From NCBI GenBank assembly GCA_016618085.1, contig JABLTG010000089.1, positions 1 to 64,000 of the forward strand: DNA of 64,000 bases, in the 5' to 3' direction. The stretch's first letter is position 1. Each line of letters opens with the position of its first letter. Below, piece by piece: positions 8,122 to 20,900 of this stretch. This DNA is from Neovahlkampfia damariscottae (taxonomy: Eukaryota; Heterolobosea; Selenaionea; Neovahlkampfiida; Neovahlkampfiidae). Both the position numbers and the translations under genes were made by a program. The notes beneath the pieces were generated by a model. The model was given only the letters and a program-made list of their open reading frames with translations, was not told the DNA's origin and ran no database searches.

Positions 8122-10043
8122 ATGTCTTCAGTACTTTTATCACCAGTTTCACCAGATCAATCTGTTGATTTTCCAGATGTCACAAAAGATAGTACAAAAT
8201 GGAAAGAAAGAAATGACCGTCAACTGCGTCTGTGGGGTATGCACGGTCAAGCAAGAATTGAGGCAACAAATGTTTTACTTTTGAATGCTTCCTCTGTTGG
8301 AGGAGAAGTTTTAAAAAATATTGTCCTTCCAGGGTTTGGAAAATTTACCATTGTTGATGATAAAAAAGGTTTTTAAAAAAATACTAATTGTAATTTTTGT
8401 TTTAGTAACTGAAAAAGATTTTGGAAAAAATTTCTATGTATCATTTTCTGATCTTGGAAAATCACGTGCACAATCTGTATGTCATAACATTGCTGAATTA
8501 AACCCAGACAATGTCAGGTAAAGAAAAACAATTTTAAAAAAAAAAAATGAACAAGTGGAAACTATCTTGAAGAAAAACCTGAAACACTGATCAATGAGCA
8601 TGTTGATTTCTTTGATTCATATAGTTGTGTAATTGCTTCAAATATGGATACTGCTTTAGTTTCAAAATTATCAAAAATTTGTGAAAAGAAGAAACAAATT
8701 CTCATGGTAGTCAGATCTTATGGAATGTTAGGATATATTAGAGTACAAGCACCTTCACATGAAGGTAAGTCCAAACAGGAAAAAAAAAAAAATTAACTTT
8801 TCAAAAAAGTAATTGAAGGTAAATTAGATACTCCAGTTGATGATTTAAGAATTGCATCACCATGGCCTGGTTTACAAAAATATTTTGATGCACATCAATT
8901 TGAAAAGATGGATTACAAAACTCATTGTCATACACCTTATTTGGTTGTTCTTCATAAAATGCTTGAAAAATTTAAAACAAAACATGGTAGAATTCCAAAA
9001 CTTGGAGATGATAAAGATGAAGATGAATATACACAATTGATTCATGAAGAAATGAAAGAAGCATCTCAACGTAAAGAAGTTGAATTAGAAGAAAAAATGA
9101 AAAATGGTGAAATTATGGATGAATTCACTCAAGAAACTTATTCAAGTAATCAAGAAGAAAATTTCACTGATGCTCTTAAATTTGGTAATTCCAAAGAAAA
9201 ACTTTAATTTTTTTTTTAGCTTTCAAAGCTTATGAACCATATGAAATTCCTTACGAAGTACAAGAAATTTTAGATGATGAAAGAGCTGAAAAATTAACAA
9301 AAGACTCAACTGATTTTTGGTTTTTAGTTAATGGAGCAAAACAATTTCTTAAAAATGAAGGAAAAGGATATCTTCCACTTCCAGGTACACTTCCAGATAT
9401 GACATCAGATACTTCAAGATATATTAAATTACAATCAGTGTAAGAATTCAAAACAACATTTAAACTTTTTAGTTTTCGAAGAAAAGCTAGAGAAGATGCT
9501 GCTGTCGTCAAATCATATTGTGATAAAGAATTAGAAAAGTTTGGAAGAAAAATTTCAGAACAAGATGTCAAAGAATTTTGCAAAAATATTTATTACATTA
9601 GACAATTTTCATTCAAATCCATTGAAGATGAATTAGATTCAAAAAAAATTGATTCAGATATTTTAAAATATGAATTAACAGACTCAAACTCAACAATGTC
9701 ATATTATGTTTTATTACGTTGTGCTGATTTATTTTATTCAAAACATGGTCATTTTCCAGGACGTAAAGATTCAAAATCCATAGAAAATGATTCAAAAGAA
9801 CTTAAAGTTATTGTTGATAAATTCTTAAAAGAATATGATATCACTGAATTACATGATGAATTTGATGGTTGTATTAAAGAAATGGTTAGATTTGGTTGTT
9901 CAGAAAATAATTCAGTTTCTTCATTGGTTGGTGGTGTTGCTGCTCAAGAATTGATCAAACTTTGCACAAAACAAAGATTACCTATGGTTAATACCTGGTT
10001 ATTTTCAGGTATTAAAGGTGTTTCAAATGTTTTTAAACTTTAA
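8122..10043 (+). CDS. NAE1: NEDD8-activating enzyme E1 regulatory subunit (NAE1/ULA1)
   Basis: Six exons: 8122-8368, 8406-8517, 8556-8764, 8810-9184, 9220-9439, 9473-10043; introns 33-45 bp; 577 residues. The N-terminus has RNDRQLRLWGMHGQARIE (about 30-47), the signature of ubiquitin-like E1 adenylation domains, then NASSVGGEVLKNIVLPGFG and FTIVDD. The middle carries IASPWPGLQKYFD and THTPYLVV-type residues, and the C-terminus ends SSLVGGVAAQELIKL, all as in APP-BP1. As expected for the regulatory subunit there is no catalytic Cys domain. With UBA3 it activates NEDD8 for cullin modification. A CCAATCA box lies at 8087-8091. Confidence 0.95.
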
Positions 10044-10060
10044 AATAAACTTTAATTTTC

Positions 10061-10065
10061 ATTGG
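10061..10065 (+). promoter_or_regulatory. ATTGG box, P5C reductase
   Basis: Inverted form, 27 nt before ATG 10093, in the 49-bp gap after NAE1. Confidence 0.45.
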
Positions 10066-10092
10066 TTCGTTTTTCACAACTTTGAATTCAAC

Positions 10093-10926
10093 ATGAAGAT
10101 TGGTTTTATTGGAGCTGGACAAATGGCAATGGCTATCATGAAAGGAATTCTAAATTCAAAGAATGGAAACAAAAACAAAATTTTTACAACAGACATTGTG
10201 GATAAATCAATGGAAACAAAAAATCTTGGCATAACTTGGTTAAATTCAAATGAAGAAGTGGTAAAAAAAGCAGAAATTATTATTTTATGTGTGAAACCTA
10301 ATCAAATTGAAAATGTTTTGAAACAGATTGAACATGTTTTGTCTTCAGAAAAATTGATAATCTCAATAGCAGCAGTAAGAATAATTTCACTTTGACTGAA
10401 AAACAAAAAGGGCATTGAAATTAAACAAATGAAGAAAGTGTTAAAAAATCATGATAAAATATCTAGAGTTATGCCAAATGTGAATTGTTTATGTCAATCA
10501 GCTGCATGTGCTTATTCTCTTTATCAAGACAACTCCAAAGATTCCACTGTAATTGAAGAAATTTTCTCTTCAGTTGGAACTATTTCAAAAGTACCAGAGT
10601 CATCATTAGATGCCGTCACAGGATTAAGTGGCAGTGGCCCAGCTTATGTTTTTCAATTTATAGAAGCGTTATCTGATGCTGGTGTTTTGAATGGACTTCC
10701 ACGTGATATTTCAACTCAATTAGCCATTCAGACTGTTTATGGATCTTGTAAAATGCTTATTGAAACCAAGAATCATCCAGCTGTTTCAAAATGGATGGTT
10801 ACTTCTCCTGGAGGAACAACTATTGAAGGTTTGAAGAATTTGGAAGAAGGGAATTTCAATGCTGTAGTGATGAAAGCTGTCAGTGAAGCAACCAAAAAAT
10901 CAATTAAACTCCGATCAAAAATATAA
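10093..10926 (+). CDS. Pyrroline-5-carboxylate reductase
   Basis: Exons 10093-10374 and 10411-10926 (36-bp intron), 265 residues, normal length. The NAD(P)-binding motif GFIGAGQMA is at residues 4-11. RVMPN follows in the second exon, and the family signature GLSGSGPAYVFQF lies in the dimerisation domain, with SPGGTTIEGL near the C-terminus. It catalyses the last step of proline synthesis. The start is 49 bp after the NAE1 stop; an ATTGG pentamer sits between them at 10061-10065. Confidence 0.95.
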
Positions 10927-10988
10927 TTTTTAATTTTATTTTTTCAGTTTGAAACAATAACTTTGTTCAGAAATTGCCTTCAGGTGAA

Positions 10989-11061
10989 GCCCGCCTAGCT
11001 CAGTCGGTAGAGCGTTAGGCTCTTAACCTAACGGTCGCGGGTTCGAACCCCGCGGTGGGCT
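10989..11061 (+). tRNA. tRNA-Lys (anticodon CTT)
   Basis: A 73-nt cloverleaf without intron. The acceptor arms GCCCGCC and GGTGGGC pair, and the D arm holds the A box TAGCTCAGTCGG. The anticodon loop CTCTTAA gives anticodon CTT, and the T arm contains the B box GGTTCGAACCC. CCA is not encoded. A run of six T (11065-11070) just downstream should terminate RNA polymerase III. Confidence 0.97.
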
Positions 11062-11064
11062 ATG

Positions 11065-11070
11065 TTTTTT
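11065..11070 (+). terminator. RNA polymerase III T-run after tRNA-Lys
   Basis: Six consecutive T, 4 nt after the tRNA 3' end. Confidence 0.7.
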
Positions 11071-11186
11071 GTGGATAAACCTTGAATGTTTTATGAATTG
11101 AGTCAATGGTTCTTTGTAAATATTTATAACCAACGTTTTTTCTTTTTGCTGTTGGAATTATAAAATTAAAATTCAAGTTCAAAAGT

Positions 11187-11360
11187 TCATTGGTATTTTT
11201 TAATTCTTGTTTTTTTGGTTTTTTTTGTTTTGTAGATTGTTGGTTTAATTTGCGGACAAATTTTTTGAGGCTGTGGACGCTTGAAATAAAAGAATATCAG
11301 TGAAATTGCTGCAAGAAATAATAAAATTAGAAAAAATTGAAACAACTTCAACTGTCTCAT
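11187..11360 (-). CDS. Short membrane-anchored protein (hypothetical)
   Basis: 57 codons starting MRQLKLFQFFLILLFLAAIS, a good signal anchor, followed by a Pro/Lys-rich segment (PQPQKICPQIKP). The frame stops at TGA 11187-11189. The next frame stays open from the lysine-rich region down to a TAG overlapping the tRNA end (about 11060), with plausible sequence (VGYKYLQRTIDSIHKTF). Either an unrecognised tiny intron or a frameshift joins them. It would be divergent from the gene at 11431, sharing the CCAAT box at 11412-11416. Confidence 0.35.
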   Translation of the reverse strand: MRQLKLFQFFLILLFLAAISLIFFYFKRPQPQKICPQIKPTIYKTKKTKKTRIKKYQ

Positions 11361-11411
11361 TGTAAAAAAAAAAAATTGATTTTTTGCATTTAAAAAATTC
11401 CTTTGAGTTGT

Positions 11412-11416
11412 CCAAT
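11412..11416. promoter_or_regulatory. CCAAT box, hydroxylase (and divergent small gene)
   Basis: CCAATCAGA, 14 nt before ATG 11431; also 52 nt upstream of the minus-strand start at 11360. Confidence 0.5.
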
Positions 11417-11430
11417 CAGATTTTCTTTAA

Positions 11431-12328
11431 ATGGAAGGAGGTTGGTTGACAGAGTTGTGGAAATATTATATTATTGATAATTCATCTGAGTTTTTTGCAT
11501 ACAATATATTTCCATTCATTTGGCACCAAATTTTTTTTTATTTAATCAACTCACCTTATATTTTTTTTTTTTTTTTCAAATTTCCTTCAATCGAAAAATA
11601 TTACATCCACAAGGTAAAATAAAACATGTAGAATCTCAAATTTTGAAGAAATCAATGTCAAAAGAACAATATTTTCATATTGCTAAATGTGTTGTGCTCA
11701 CTCATTATTTGGTTGTTTTTCCGATGGGTTTAACAATTTGGGATACTCATATTCAAACAGGTTCAATGTCAAGAGAGTTACCACTACCTTCACTCTTCAC
11801 TATAATTTGGCAACTATTTATTTTTGTACTTATTCAAGATACACTTTTCTATTGGATTCACAGATTGGTTTTTTTTTGATTTTGTTTTTTTACATTCAAA
11901 TAGTTTCATGTCGGTTTTTTGTATCGATATTTTCATTCAATTCATCATAAAGCACAATATTCAATTTCTATCGCAGTTGAATATTTTCATCCTGTTGAAT
12001 ATATTGTAGGAGTGACTATTCCAATTGCTGTTCCACCAATGTTGATTAATTGTCATTTATTAACTTATATTTTATGGATATCATTGAATTTGTTTGAATC
12101 AATCACTGCTCATTCAGGTTATGATTTTGGACCATTTTTACCAAATGCAAGAGAACACGGATATCATCATTCTCATTTTTCAAACAATTACGGTATTTTT
12201 TCATTAATATTTTAATAATTGTTCAAAAAGGTTCATTTTTTAACATTTGGGATAGAATGCTTGGAACAAATAAAAACTTTTTAGATTTTGAAAAACGAAG
12301 AATTGAAAAAGAAAAGAAAGACAAATAA
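11431..12328 (+). CDS. Fatty acid hydroxylase/sterol desaturase family protein
   Basis: Four exons: 11431-11613, 11649-11867, 11904-12192, 12231-12328; introns 35-38 bp; 262 residues. It is a multipass membrane protein with the histidine-box pattern of the superfamily: LFYWIHRLFH, YRYFHSIHHKAQ, the AEYFHP-like VEYFHPVEY segment, and HGYHHSHFSNNYG near the end, followed by FFNIWDRMLGTN. Family members use a di-iron centre in the ER membrane; C4-methylsterol oxidases (ERG25) are the closest by eye. It converges on the next gene with only 6 bp between stop codons. Confidence 0.85.
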
Positions 12329-12334
12329 AAAGCA

Positions 12335-13301
12335 TCATAACTTACTTTTATTGAATGAATTTAACCAATTTGATAGAATGTTTATACATTCATTCGGTGC
12401 TTCATACAGTATCCAATGAGATGAATTTTCAACATGTCCTCTTGATAAATTTGGGATAAATTTTTCCATTCCTTTCGTCATCTCAGCTTTTAATGCAATA
12501 TCTTTTCCAGCTGTAACCATCAAACATGGCATATTCAATTCTTTTTTATCAACAAATGGCAATTCATCTTCCCAATTCAATTTTCTTGTCAGATACCAGT
12601 TAAAACAATATCTGAATGTAGACTTAGAAAATATGTCAATATAAAAATCAAATTCATCTCCTGTAAGCAATTTTGTTTTTTGGAGATTTTCATTGAATAC
12701 CATTTTACCATTTTCTTCAATGGTCAAAGATGTCTCATCAAAAGTACGAAAAATATTATTAATTACTGTTTGTACATTATGACTAAAATAATTAGAAACT
12801 TCTTCAGTATTTTGCTCAAAATAATATTGATATTTTAATGAAGGAGCAACCTTAGATACATCCTTTAAGGAATAGTAAATTATTGATGGTGGTGTGTAAC
12901 TTGTACAAAAAGCTGCAATTCCATCACATTTTTCTGGATAATATATACCCATTCTCCAAGCTAAGTAACCGCCCCAATCATGACTAAATATTTAATTATA
13001 TTTTAAAAAACCCAACAAAAATACATTTCTTTTTCTTCATAATTTCCATCAATGCAACAATCAAATCACATTGAAACTTCATAGTGTAGTATTTAACATC
13101 ACGTTTTAAAGATGATTCACCATATCCTGTCATTTCCATGGCTATTACATGGTAGAAAGAATTAAAACTTAACATAATTTTTTTCCAACTTATCCACAAA
13201 TCAGGCCAGCCATGTAAAAGAAATAAAGTTGGGTTTTCTGAATTTCCTGATTCAATGTAATGCATTTTCAATCCATTAACAGTCTCATATCGATGCTTCA
13301 T
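12335..13301 (-). CDS. Alpha/beta hydrolase, epoxide hydrolase-like
   Basis: Exons 13012-13301 and 12335-12983 (28-bp intron), 312 residues, stop TGA. The oxyanion motif LLHGWPDLW is near residue 30. The nucleophile motif VGHDWGGYLAW carries Asp rather than Ser, as in epoxide hydrolases. Acid GKDIAL and the catalytic His in SSHWILYEAP follow at the C-terminus. An in-frame Met at 13364 would add a hydrophobic leader but would overlap the upstream gene's 3' end; I prefer 13301, downstream of a CCAAT/ATTGG box at 13324-13328. Cytosolic detoxification of epoxides is the likely role. Confidence 0.85.
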
Positions 13302-13323
13302 GTTTTTCAACAGAAAAAATAGA

Positions 13324-13328
13324 CCAAT
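13324..13328 (-). promoter_or_regulatory. ATTGG box, epoxide hydrolase-like gene
   Basis: In the 38-bp gap between the alpha-2-macroglobulin stop and start codon 13301. This placement supports the shorter start. Confidence 0.45.
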
Positions 13329-13339
13329 AAGAAAGATGT

Positions 13340-16300
13340 TTATTTTTTTGATGTGATTGTACATTCTGTTCCTTCAACCCATTTAACGTCTTCATCAACA
13401 TAATAAAGATAAGCTCTTGATGCGGATGATTTAAATTTCCCAGGTATTCTAGCAGTAACATCAAATTTAAATTTCAATTCTTGATTTTCCTTCATTCCAC
13501 GAAGATAAATAATAACATCTCTTCCTTTGATCTCATAGAATGCAATTTTACCACCTTTTACTAACTCTTGTAAATTTTCATGTCTTGGTTCTAAACCTCC
13601 TGGAATTGAAATGATAGCTAATGTCATTGCTTGTTTTTCATTTGATAAATTTTTCATTTCGACGTTCATTTCACCAACAGATCCTTCTTCAAATTTATCA
13701 CTTGATAAATAATTTTTCAAATCAATTTCACATTTATCTGAACTATCAGGTTTGTTTGAAAAATATCTTAAGAAGAATGAGTAAGGTAAACTACCTTTTC
13801 CTGTGATTTTTAATGAAATAGTATGATCGCCTGGTGTTAATAATTTTTTGTCCAAATCAATTTCAACAAATCCATCGTCGTTTTTTTTTCCAAAATCTAC
13901 TGGAAATTTTTTTCCATCCAATGAATATGATACTTTGATATTTTCAGTATTACCACCTTTTCTAGTATCATATTTTACTATTGCTTTCAACGCCAAAATA
14001 GTAGATTGTGTGTTTCCAAATTTACCATTGGTGCATTGCTTTAATAACCAATTCATTGCTAATTCAATATTTTCATTGTATTTTTCATCATTCAACCATG
14101 TTAAAACAGCAATAGCAGTAGTTTCAATATTCAAAGCTTTTCCTCTTGAACAAGTAATTGTTGTTTTTGATTGTAAAACTTCACCTGTTTTTTCTTGATT
14201 TGCCACAATTTTCTTTGCAAGTTCATTTGCTTCTTTTTCTTTTTTAGTTGTAAACAAAGAAGCAGCAGAAAGTCCCCAAAGATACGCATCCTTCTTTGTC
14301 AATGCATCTTTGTATATAGAATCAATTTCTAAATCTAATCCTGTTTCACCAGCTTCTGTCAAAGACCAAACGATATATGCATTGGTGATATCTTTAGGTG
14401 CAGCACCAAAATCATCAAGTGCTTGTGAATCTAATTTAAATCCTCCTTTTCCATCTCTTCTTGAATATAACCATTTCTTTGTTCTGTTAAGCATATTTTC
14501 ATCAACTGGGTATACTTTTGACATGTCAATGAATTCAAGAGTTCCATAAGCTGTTAATGCTTCATTTGCAGGTTCACTTCCAAACCATTCATAACCACCA
14601 TTTTTACATTCATAAGAAGTTAATTTTTTATATCCTTTTTCCAATAAACCATATGATTTTTTAATGAGAGCTGGATCCACACCGTCATGAGAAACAAAAT
14701 ATTGATGAGCAATAATTGTTGGATATGTTGTCTTTGAAAAAATGAGTAAAATCAATTTAACTTACTGAACTTGTTTGTTCAAAACAACCAGATGGATTTC
14801 TTAATAATGAAGCCAAAGCTGATTGTAATTGTCCAACAGGTTTTAAATAAAATTTCATATTTGATTCAATTGAATTCATGTCTGCGTCTTTTGGAATTGT
14901 AAAAACAAAATCTTCATCTTTTTCTAATTTTCCACTGAACGAAACATCAAATGGAAATCCTAATGGAACTAAATCAAGTTTTCGAGTCACTTGATCATTA
15001 AAGACACCTGCTGATGCATTAATACCAAATTTAGCTCCAGTATGAGGTTGATCAACTGTCAAATCTAAATATCTTTTTGTTCTTTCTTTGGAAGTGACTT
15101 TGAATGCATCATTAAATTTTGAATTTTTGTCTGGAACCAATGCAATTGACACATCATGATCGAGTGAAACTGTCAAATCTTCTGGTGATTCATTTACAAC
15201 AGAAACAGGAACAGATATTGTGTCACCAACTGTTGCTTCAACTGGAAGTTTTGCTTCAACATAAAATGGTTCTTTGCTTTCAACGACTTTGTCTTTTGCT
15301 CCAAATACACCCGAATTGGTAAATGCATCTAGTTTTTGGTTAATAATTTAATAATTTACCAATCATGATACGATAACTTGTTACTGAATCACTGAAATCA
15401 AATTCAATTGTTGCTTCTCCAGATACAGTTTGCGTTGATGCTGACCAATAAAGAGTTTCTGTGAAATTCGTTCTTTCTCCTTGTTTACGGTTTGGATTTT
15501 TTTTAAATGCATAAACTCTAGTGATTACTGAGTCATCAAATTTTTGTTCCAAAGGAAATTCATCATCTGAAGAATAAAATTCATCTTCAAACATCAATTG
15601 TTTTGCTGCTCGTTTCTCAAATTGTGGAGCAAAGTCTTTCTTTGCAGCAGCTTTCTTTTTCTTTCCTTCTTTTGGTTTGAAAGCCATTTTTGCCATTTCA
15701 AGTTGTGGTTTTGCTTTTGCTTGAAGAATAGCCATTTTTTCTATTTTTCTATTCTTTTGGATTGGTGCTTTTGCTTTATTCTTTTGGACTGGCATTATTT
15801 TATTTTCCATTTTTGGAACTTCCATCATCTGGTTCATTTCACAACGGTCTATCACCATATTTTTATTCATACATAATTCCAGTTCATCATCGTTATCCCA
15901 ATCATTCCAACCACCTCTTTGCAATACAGGTGGGAATTGTGAATCATAATGATCTTTTGGATCTTTTCCATTGTGAAAAGCAACAATTCTTTCACCCATT
16001 TCTCCTTTTAATTCTAAGAATTTAGCAACATCATAAAAAGCAAATCTTCTCCATCCTTGAGTACCAAGTAACAAATCAACTGCAATTTCAGCGTTTTCAT
16101 GGTCACTCAAATAAACATGAGCATCTTCAAAATGATCAACTTCATTTTCTAAAAATACCATTTGTTGAAGTCTTGGAGCTCTTTTTCTTTCTTCAACTGA
16201 TTTTAAAACTGACTCATCCGTAACAGTAACACAAACAACTGCATCAACTGGTTTTCCATCACTACTTGTTGTTGATACTTTAACAGTAGCTTTGTCACCA

Positions 16301-17863
16301 GGTGAATAACTCTTAGAAAATTAACAAAATGAGGATTTTCTTACTTTGTAATCAGTTTTGATTTTAACATCAATTGTTTCTTTTGCTGATTGAAATACCA
16401 ATCGTTCAGACAATGGTTTGTTCTTTGAATTTGTGACTAATACCCTCAACACTCCATTAGATTTGGATGAGTCCAAATCAACTGAAACTGTTTCATTGGA
16501 ATTTTGAACCTTGACTTTCTTTGAATCCAATAAAATATCACGTTTATAAATATAAACAATATATTCACCTTTTGTTGCTCCAACTTTGACATCAATTTTA
16601 TTTGAACTATAAACATCATTTGTTGACATTACTGATGCACCTTCTGATTTTGCAGGTGGAAATTGAATATTATGCTTGATTCCAGATGGACTATTAATTT
16701 TTAATGAATAACTGTTTTCTTTTTTTGGCGTGAATTTTCCTTTTCCTCTTCCTTCATGTTTGGTTTCAATTGATCCAACAACATTTCCATCTTTATCAAC
16801 AATATCTCCTTTTAAATCAGCTGGATCTCCATAAGGTGTAAATGCTTCTATATAAACACCACATTCAACGTCATTAATTAAATCACCTCCTTCTGGGTAA
16901 ACATTGACATCTAAGCTTTGTAATAAAATTGGAATCGTTTTGCTTTTAGTTTCTAAAACTCCACCATCTTCAATGACACATGATAAAGTTCCATCTCCTA
17001 CAGCAATTGAATCTGGTAACTTAAATTTAATCAAACAATTTCCTTCTTCATCTCTTTAACTCAGTTTAGAATTAAATAGGAGTTTTACAATTTGAATTTT
17101 CCTGTCCATGTTTCTTTTCCATCAATTCTTGAAGTTGCTGTAACTTTGGCTCCTGATGGTTTTCCACCTTCAGCTCTTGAAACTTTTAAAGTTGCTACAG
17201 CTTCTTCTCCAGATCCATAACCTTTTTTTAAGAATTCTAAATCACTGTTTAAACGTGGGTTTTGGAAAGCACGAACTTCAAATTTTCTTTCAGCTGAAGG
17301 AAAACCTTTTAGTTCGTATTCAATTTTGCAAGTATAATTTCCACCAGCAGCATCTTCAGAAACTGTCCAACAAAATGAAAATACTGATTGTTGAGGTGAT
17401 TGTGGTTTTGTTGAAATGATTTCATCACCACCCTTATTGTTAAAAATCGTTAAATAGTTTTTTTTTTTTACTGGACCTAAAACTTTGACCGTGACTCCAC
17501 AACTTAAGTATTTTGAAGTTTCAGTATCAACAGGTACATTAGTAAATGAATTTAAAACAACAGCTCGACAGTAAACAGTTTCTCCTTTTCTGTTTTTTAA
17601 AGTGTTAAAAAATGAGTTTAAAACTTGTAGATCGGTTTGTCTGTTGACAAAAAAGTTGAGTATCTATTTTCATCTTTTTCTTGGACTGGAGGTTTATAAT
17701 TTTTCATGTTTTCAACATCAATTAAACTCTTTTGAATCTTTGCTTCAGGTTTTTCTAACTGTACTTTTCCTTCTGGGACTGGTTGAACTTTTTCTTTTTT
17801 GATAATTGCATCATCATCTGCTTCCATAGAACCAAGACCTATTCCTGCGAAGAACTTTTTCAT
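13340..17863 (-). CDS. Alpha-2-macroglobulin family protein without signal peptide
   Basis: Six exons: 17625-17863, 17089-17589, 16345-17053, 15360-16311, 14766-15328, 13340-14731; introns 31-35 bp; 1451 residues. The N-terminus MKKFFAGIGLGSMEADDD is not a signal peptide. FLSTDKPIYKKGETVYCRAVV opens the MG domains. The thioester motif GCFEQTSS is at about 981-988, followed by the alpha-helical TED with repeated YGLLEKGYKKLTSYE-type segments and a C-terminal receptor-binding-like domain. Residues about 630-725 form a Met/Ala/Lys-rich low-complexity insert that could act as bait region. Known family members are secreted or periplasmic protease traps; a cytosolic one would be unusual. Confidence 0.9.
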
Positions 17864-17924
17864 TTTGTGGTTATTTTTGTTTTTATTTTGACAAATCAAA
17901 AGTTGTTGTTATAGAATCATCCAA

Positions 17925-17929
17925 CCAAT
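17925..17929 (-). promoter_or_regulatory. ATTGG box, alpha-2-macroglobulin
   Basis: CCAATCAG on the plus strand, 62 nt upstream of start 17863. Confidence 0.4.
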
Positions 17930-17977
17930 CAGACAATGAAAGAAAACCCAAATATAGAATACGAATAAATTAACATT

Positions 17978-20900
17978 TTAATTTGATAATTGGTTCATTT
18001 CAACTTCTATTGTTTCTTCATCTGATACATCTTCTTCATTTTCATTGGAATCAATTTCAATTTTTCTTGATTCTCCAAACAACAAATCATTAATGTCATC
18101 TTTATAAATCTTATCTGGTAAACTATCAATAGTTTTAATCGGTATTCCTAATTGATTTAGAAATAATATGATATTTTGTTTATCAATATATCCTCTTGAT
18201 TCAGGATCCATCATTCTATACATCATTGATATTTCATATGGAAATTCATCTTCCAATGAACAGAGAACAGTGATGAAATCTTGATACTGAATATTTTTTT
18301 CGTCAAAACACAATAGTTGTAAAATTGATTTTGCAGAAAGGGTGGAAATATGAAAGTTGTGTAAGTTTGTTTTCAACATTTTTTTTGAGACTCTCCCTTT
18401 TGAAAATACATCCAATAGCTTCCAAGAAAATTTGATTTCGTTCTTTTTTTCATTACAAAGATTCAAATATCTAATATGGGATAATACACAAAGCAACTCT
18501 TTGCTTTTGATCTTTTCTTGTACTATTAAAAAGATTAATATTGTTGTCATGGTGAATACATTTTTCACAAGAAGTAAAGAATCCATATAAAAGTGGATTG
18601 CTGTAAATTAAATCTCCTTTCATAATCGCCATGTAAGAGGCATGAGCTGGGCTTGAATCTAAATCTAATCTTGGAAATTTCAACAAGAAATATGATAAAT
18701 TTTTCAAAGGTGCTTGATATCCTACTTTAATAGGAGCCGTGATCCTGAAGTAACATTGAAACAATTGAAATCTTACATTGATAAAATAGTGTTGAATAAA
18801 TCAAATATACTGTATGAATGTATTGCTCGAAGGTAATATCCATTGCTTGTTACAAAGTACATCTTTGCAAAAAAGAAAAAAAGTGTTTTGTAAACAAAAG
18901 GGAATACTAATAAAACCAAAAATGGTACAACATTTTCATTGTCAATCAATGAATAAAATAATTTTGGTAAGTAAATTGCTAGATCAAATCCTTTGACAAA
19001 AGGGTAAAATAACCTGAAAAGTAAAAATTTTTTAAATTCTTACTGAAATCCGAATAAAAAAAAGAAGATTATTGCGTATATGATTGTTAAAATGGTGCTA
19101 GAATAAACAAAGAAAAACAAACTGAAATATCCAAAATATGAAGCCTGTGGACCAATGTACTACCGGTTCAATTAGTTTAAATAAACTACATACTGTTGAC
19201 GCTGATACTACATTGATTGATTGAAATGGTATTGTATGTATACCTCTTCTAATATTCAGTACCTTTTTTTTGTAATTTGAAAATAGTAAAATTGATGTAA
19301 CCAAAGCACAAATGATTGAAATCTAAAAACTATAAATGAAGATGTAGTGTATTACTAGGCAAGATAATGAGTATACTGTAAGCATTGATCCATAAATCCA
19401 ATCTACTACGTTTTTCACATAGGATATCACATCAGCACATTGCAATTGCAGAAAAAAAGCTCCAAAACAAATAAAATCTCTATAAAATTCTACATTGAAT
19501 AACATGTGAAGATAATTTGCAAATGAAACTGAAACAAATCCCAACACAATTGACACCATCACAGATGTCACCAAACCCTTTGATTAAATGTTTTTTTTGT
19601 TTACAATGACAACTCCAGTTATCAATCTTATTGGGAAATAGAATTCCAATGAAGAAACAGGAGCATATTTCTTTTCCTTTTTGAAAAATCCTTTCACCCA
19701 ATTAAACAAAGATTTTGTTGAAACTTCTAATCTAATCCAAATCAGCTTAAAGTAATTAAATCTTGTTTTTTTAATGTTTTGCCATTTGTCTCTAACTTGT
19801 TCCTCATTTGTCAACTCAACTTCTTCATCGATTTTTGTCATTTCTGATCCTTGTGGGGAAATGGAACCCAAAGCAGTTTCTTCTATTGAATCTGGTTGAA
19901 TCACTTTTTTGGTATGTTTTGAATAAAGATGCTTTTTTAATCCAAAATAACTCAAATCATTTTTTCGAAGGACAATTTCAAAAAATACTAAAATCATGGA
20001 TATTGGTATGAATATCCAAAGTAAGGCTCCTAAAAAATTTCTGAATAACCGAACAATCACAAGAATTGTGTTTGCCAAATTATTTCTCATAACAACTAAA
20101 AAAGGATTAGAAAATTTCGTGAAGTACTTGAGCAATAAATGATTCTTTGAAAGTCAGTGATTGAATTTCCCAGGCTACATGGTTTATTTCCGAATTCTAA
20201 CGATAATAAAGAGTCCAAAAGAGCGATTGGGTAAATGGCTAATTCAATTTGAATAAAAAATGTCAACATTAACAAAAATACGGTGTTCCTGAAACGTTTT
20301 TTCCACCTCATGTTGATAACAATAGTTGATACCAATGGAACCAACTTGTAACTGAAATAAAGAACTTTTAAAATTCTAGATTCAACTGCACTACTTGATA
20401 AAAGTACATCACCAGTAATCAATGATGTCAATGGAATATATTCATTCACAGAATCAACTCCAGGTAACAGAATGGTCAAAGTTGTTTGTATGATCTATTT
20501 TACTAATTAGTTCTGGAAAATCTTACTTCAACATAGATCAATGCTAAAGAGACAATCAGTGTCGGTCTAAACATCATTCTTTCGTTAATCATATCTGCGA
20601 CCACAAATTTATTTTGTGAAGTTGAAACCCAAATAATTACAGTAAATACAGCACCAAAAGCGCAAATAAAGACACCAAATCCATTGAATATGTGTTTTCT
20701 ACTGGATGAATCCTGATGTTCAGAAAAAACATGATCATTGAAGATCACATCAGGTGAATCTTCTCGTACAATAACTAAATTCATTGTCACATTATTTAAT
20801 CTTGAAGCATTCCAAAAATTTTTCGTGACCACATGATTAGTCCTCACACCTACAACTTGAATTGGTTTTGAATTTTCATTTGGAATCAAGAGAAATGCAG

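Noticed and set aside
13302-13364. Longer start of the epoxide hydrolase-like protein with a hydrophobic leader
   Set aside because: It would overlap the upstream gene's coding end and lie before the promoter box at 13324-13328; kept only as an alternative.
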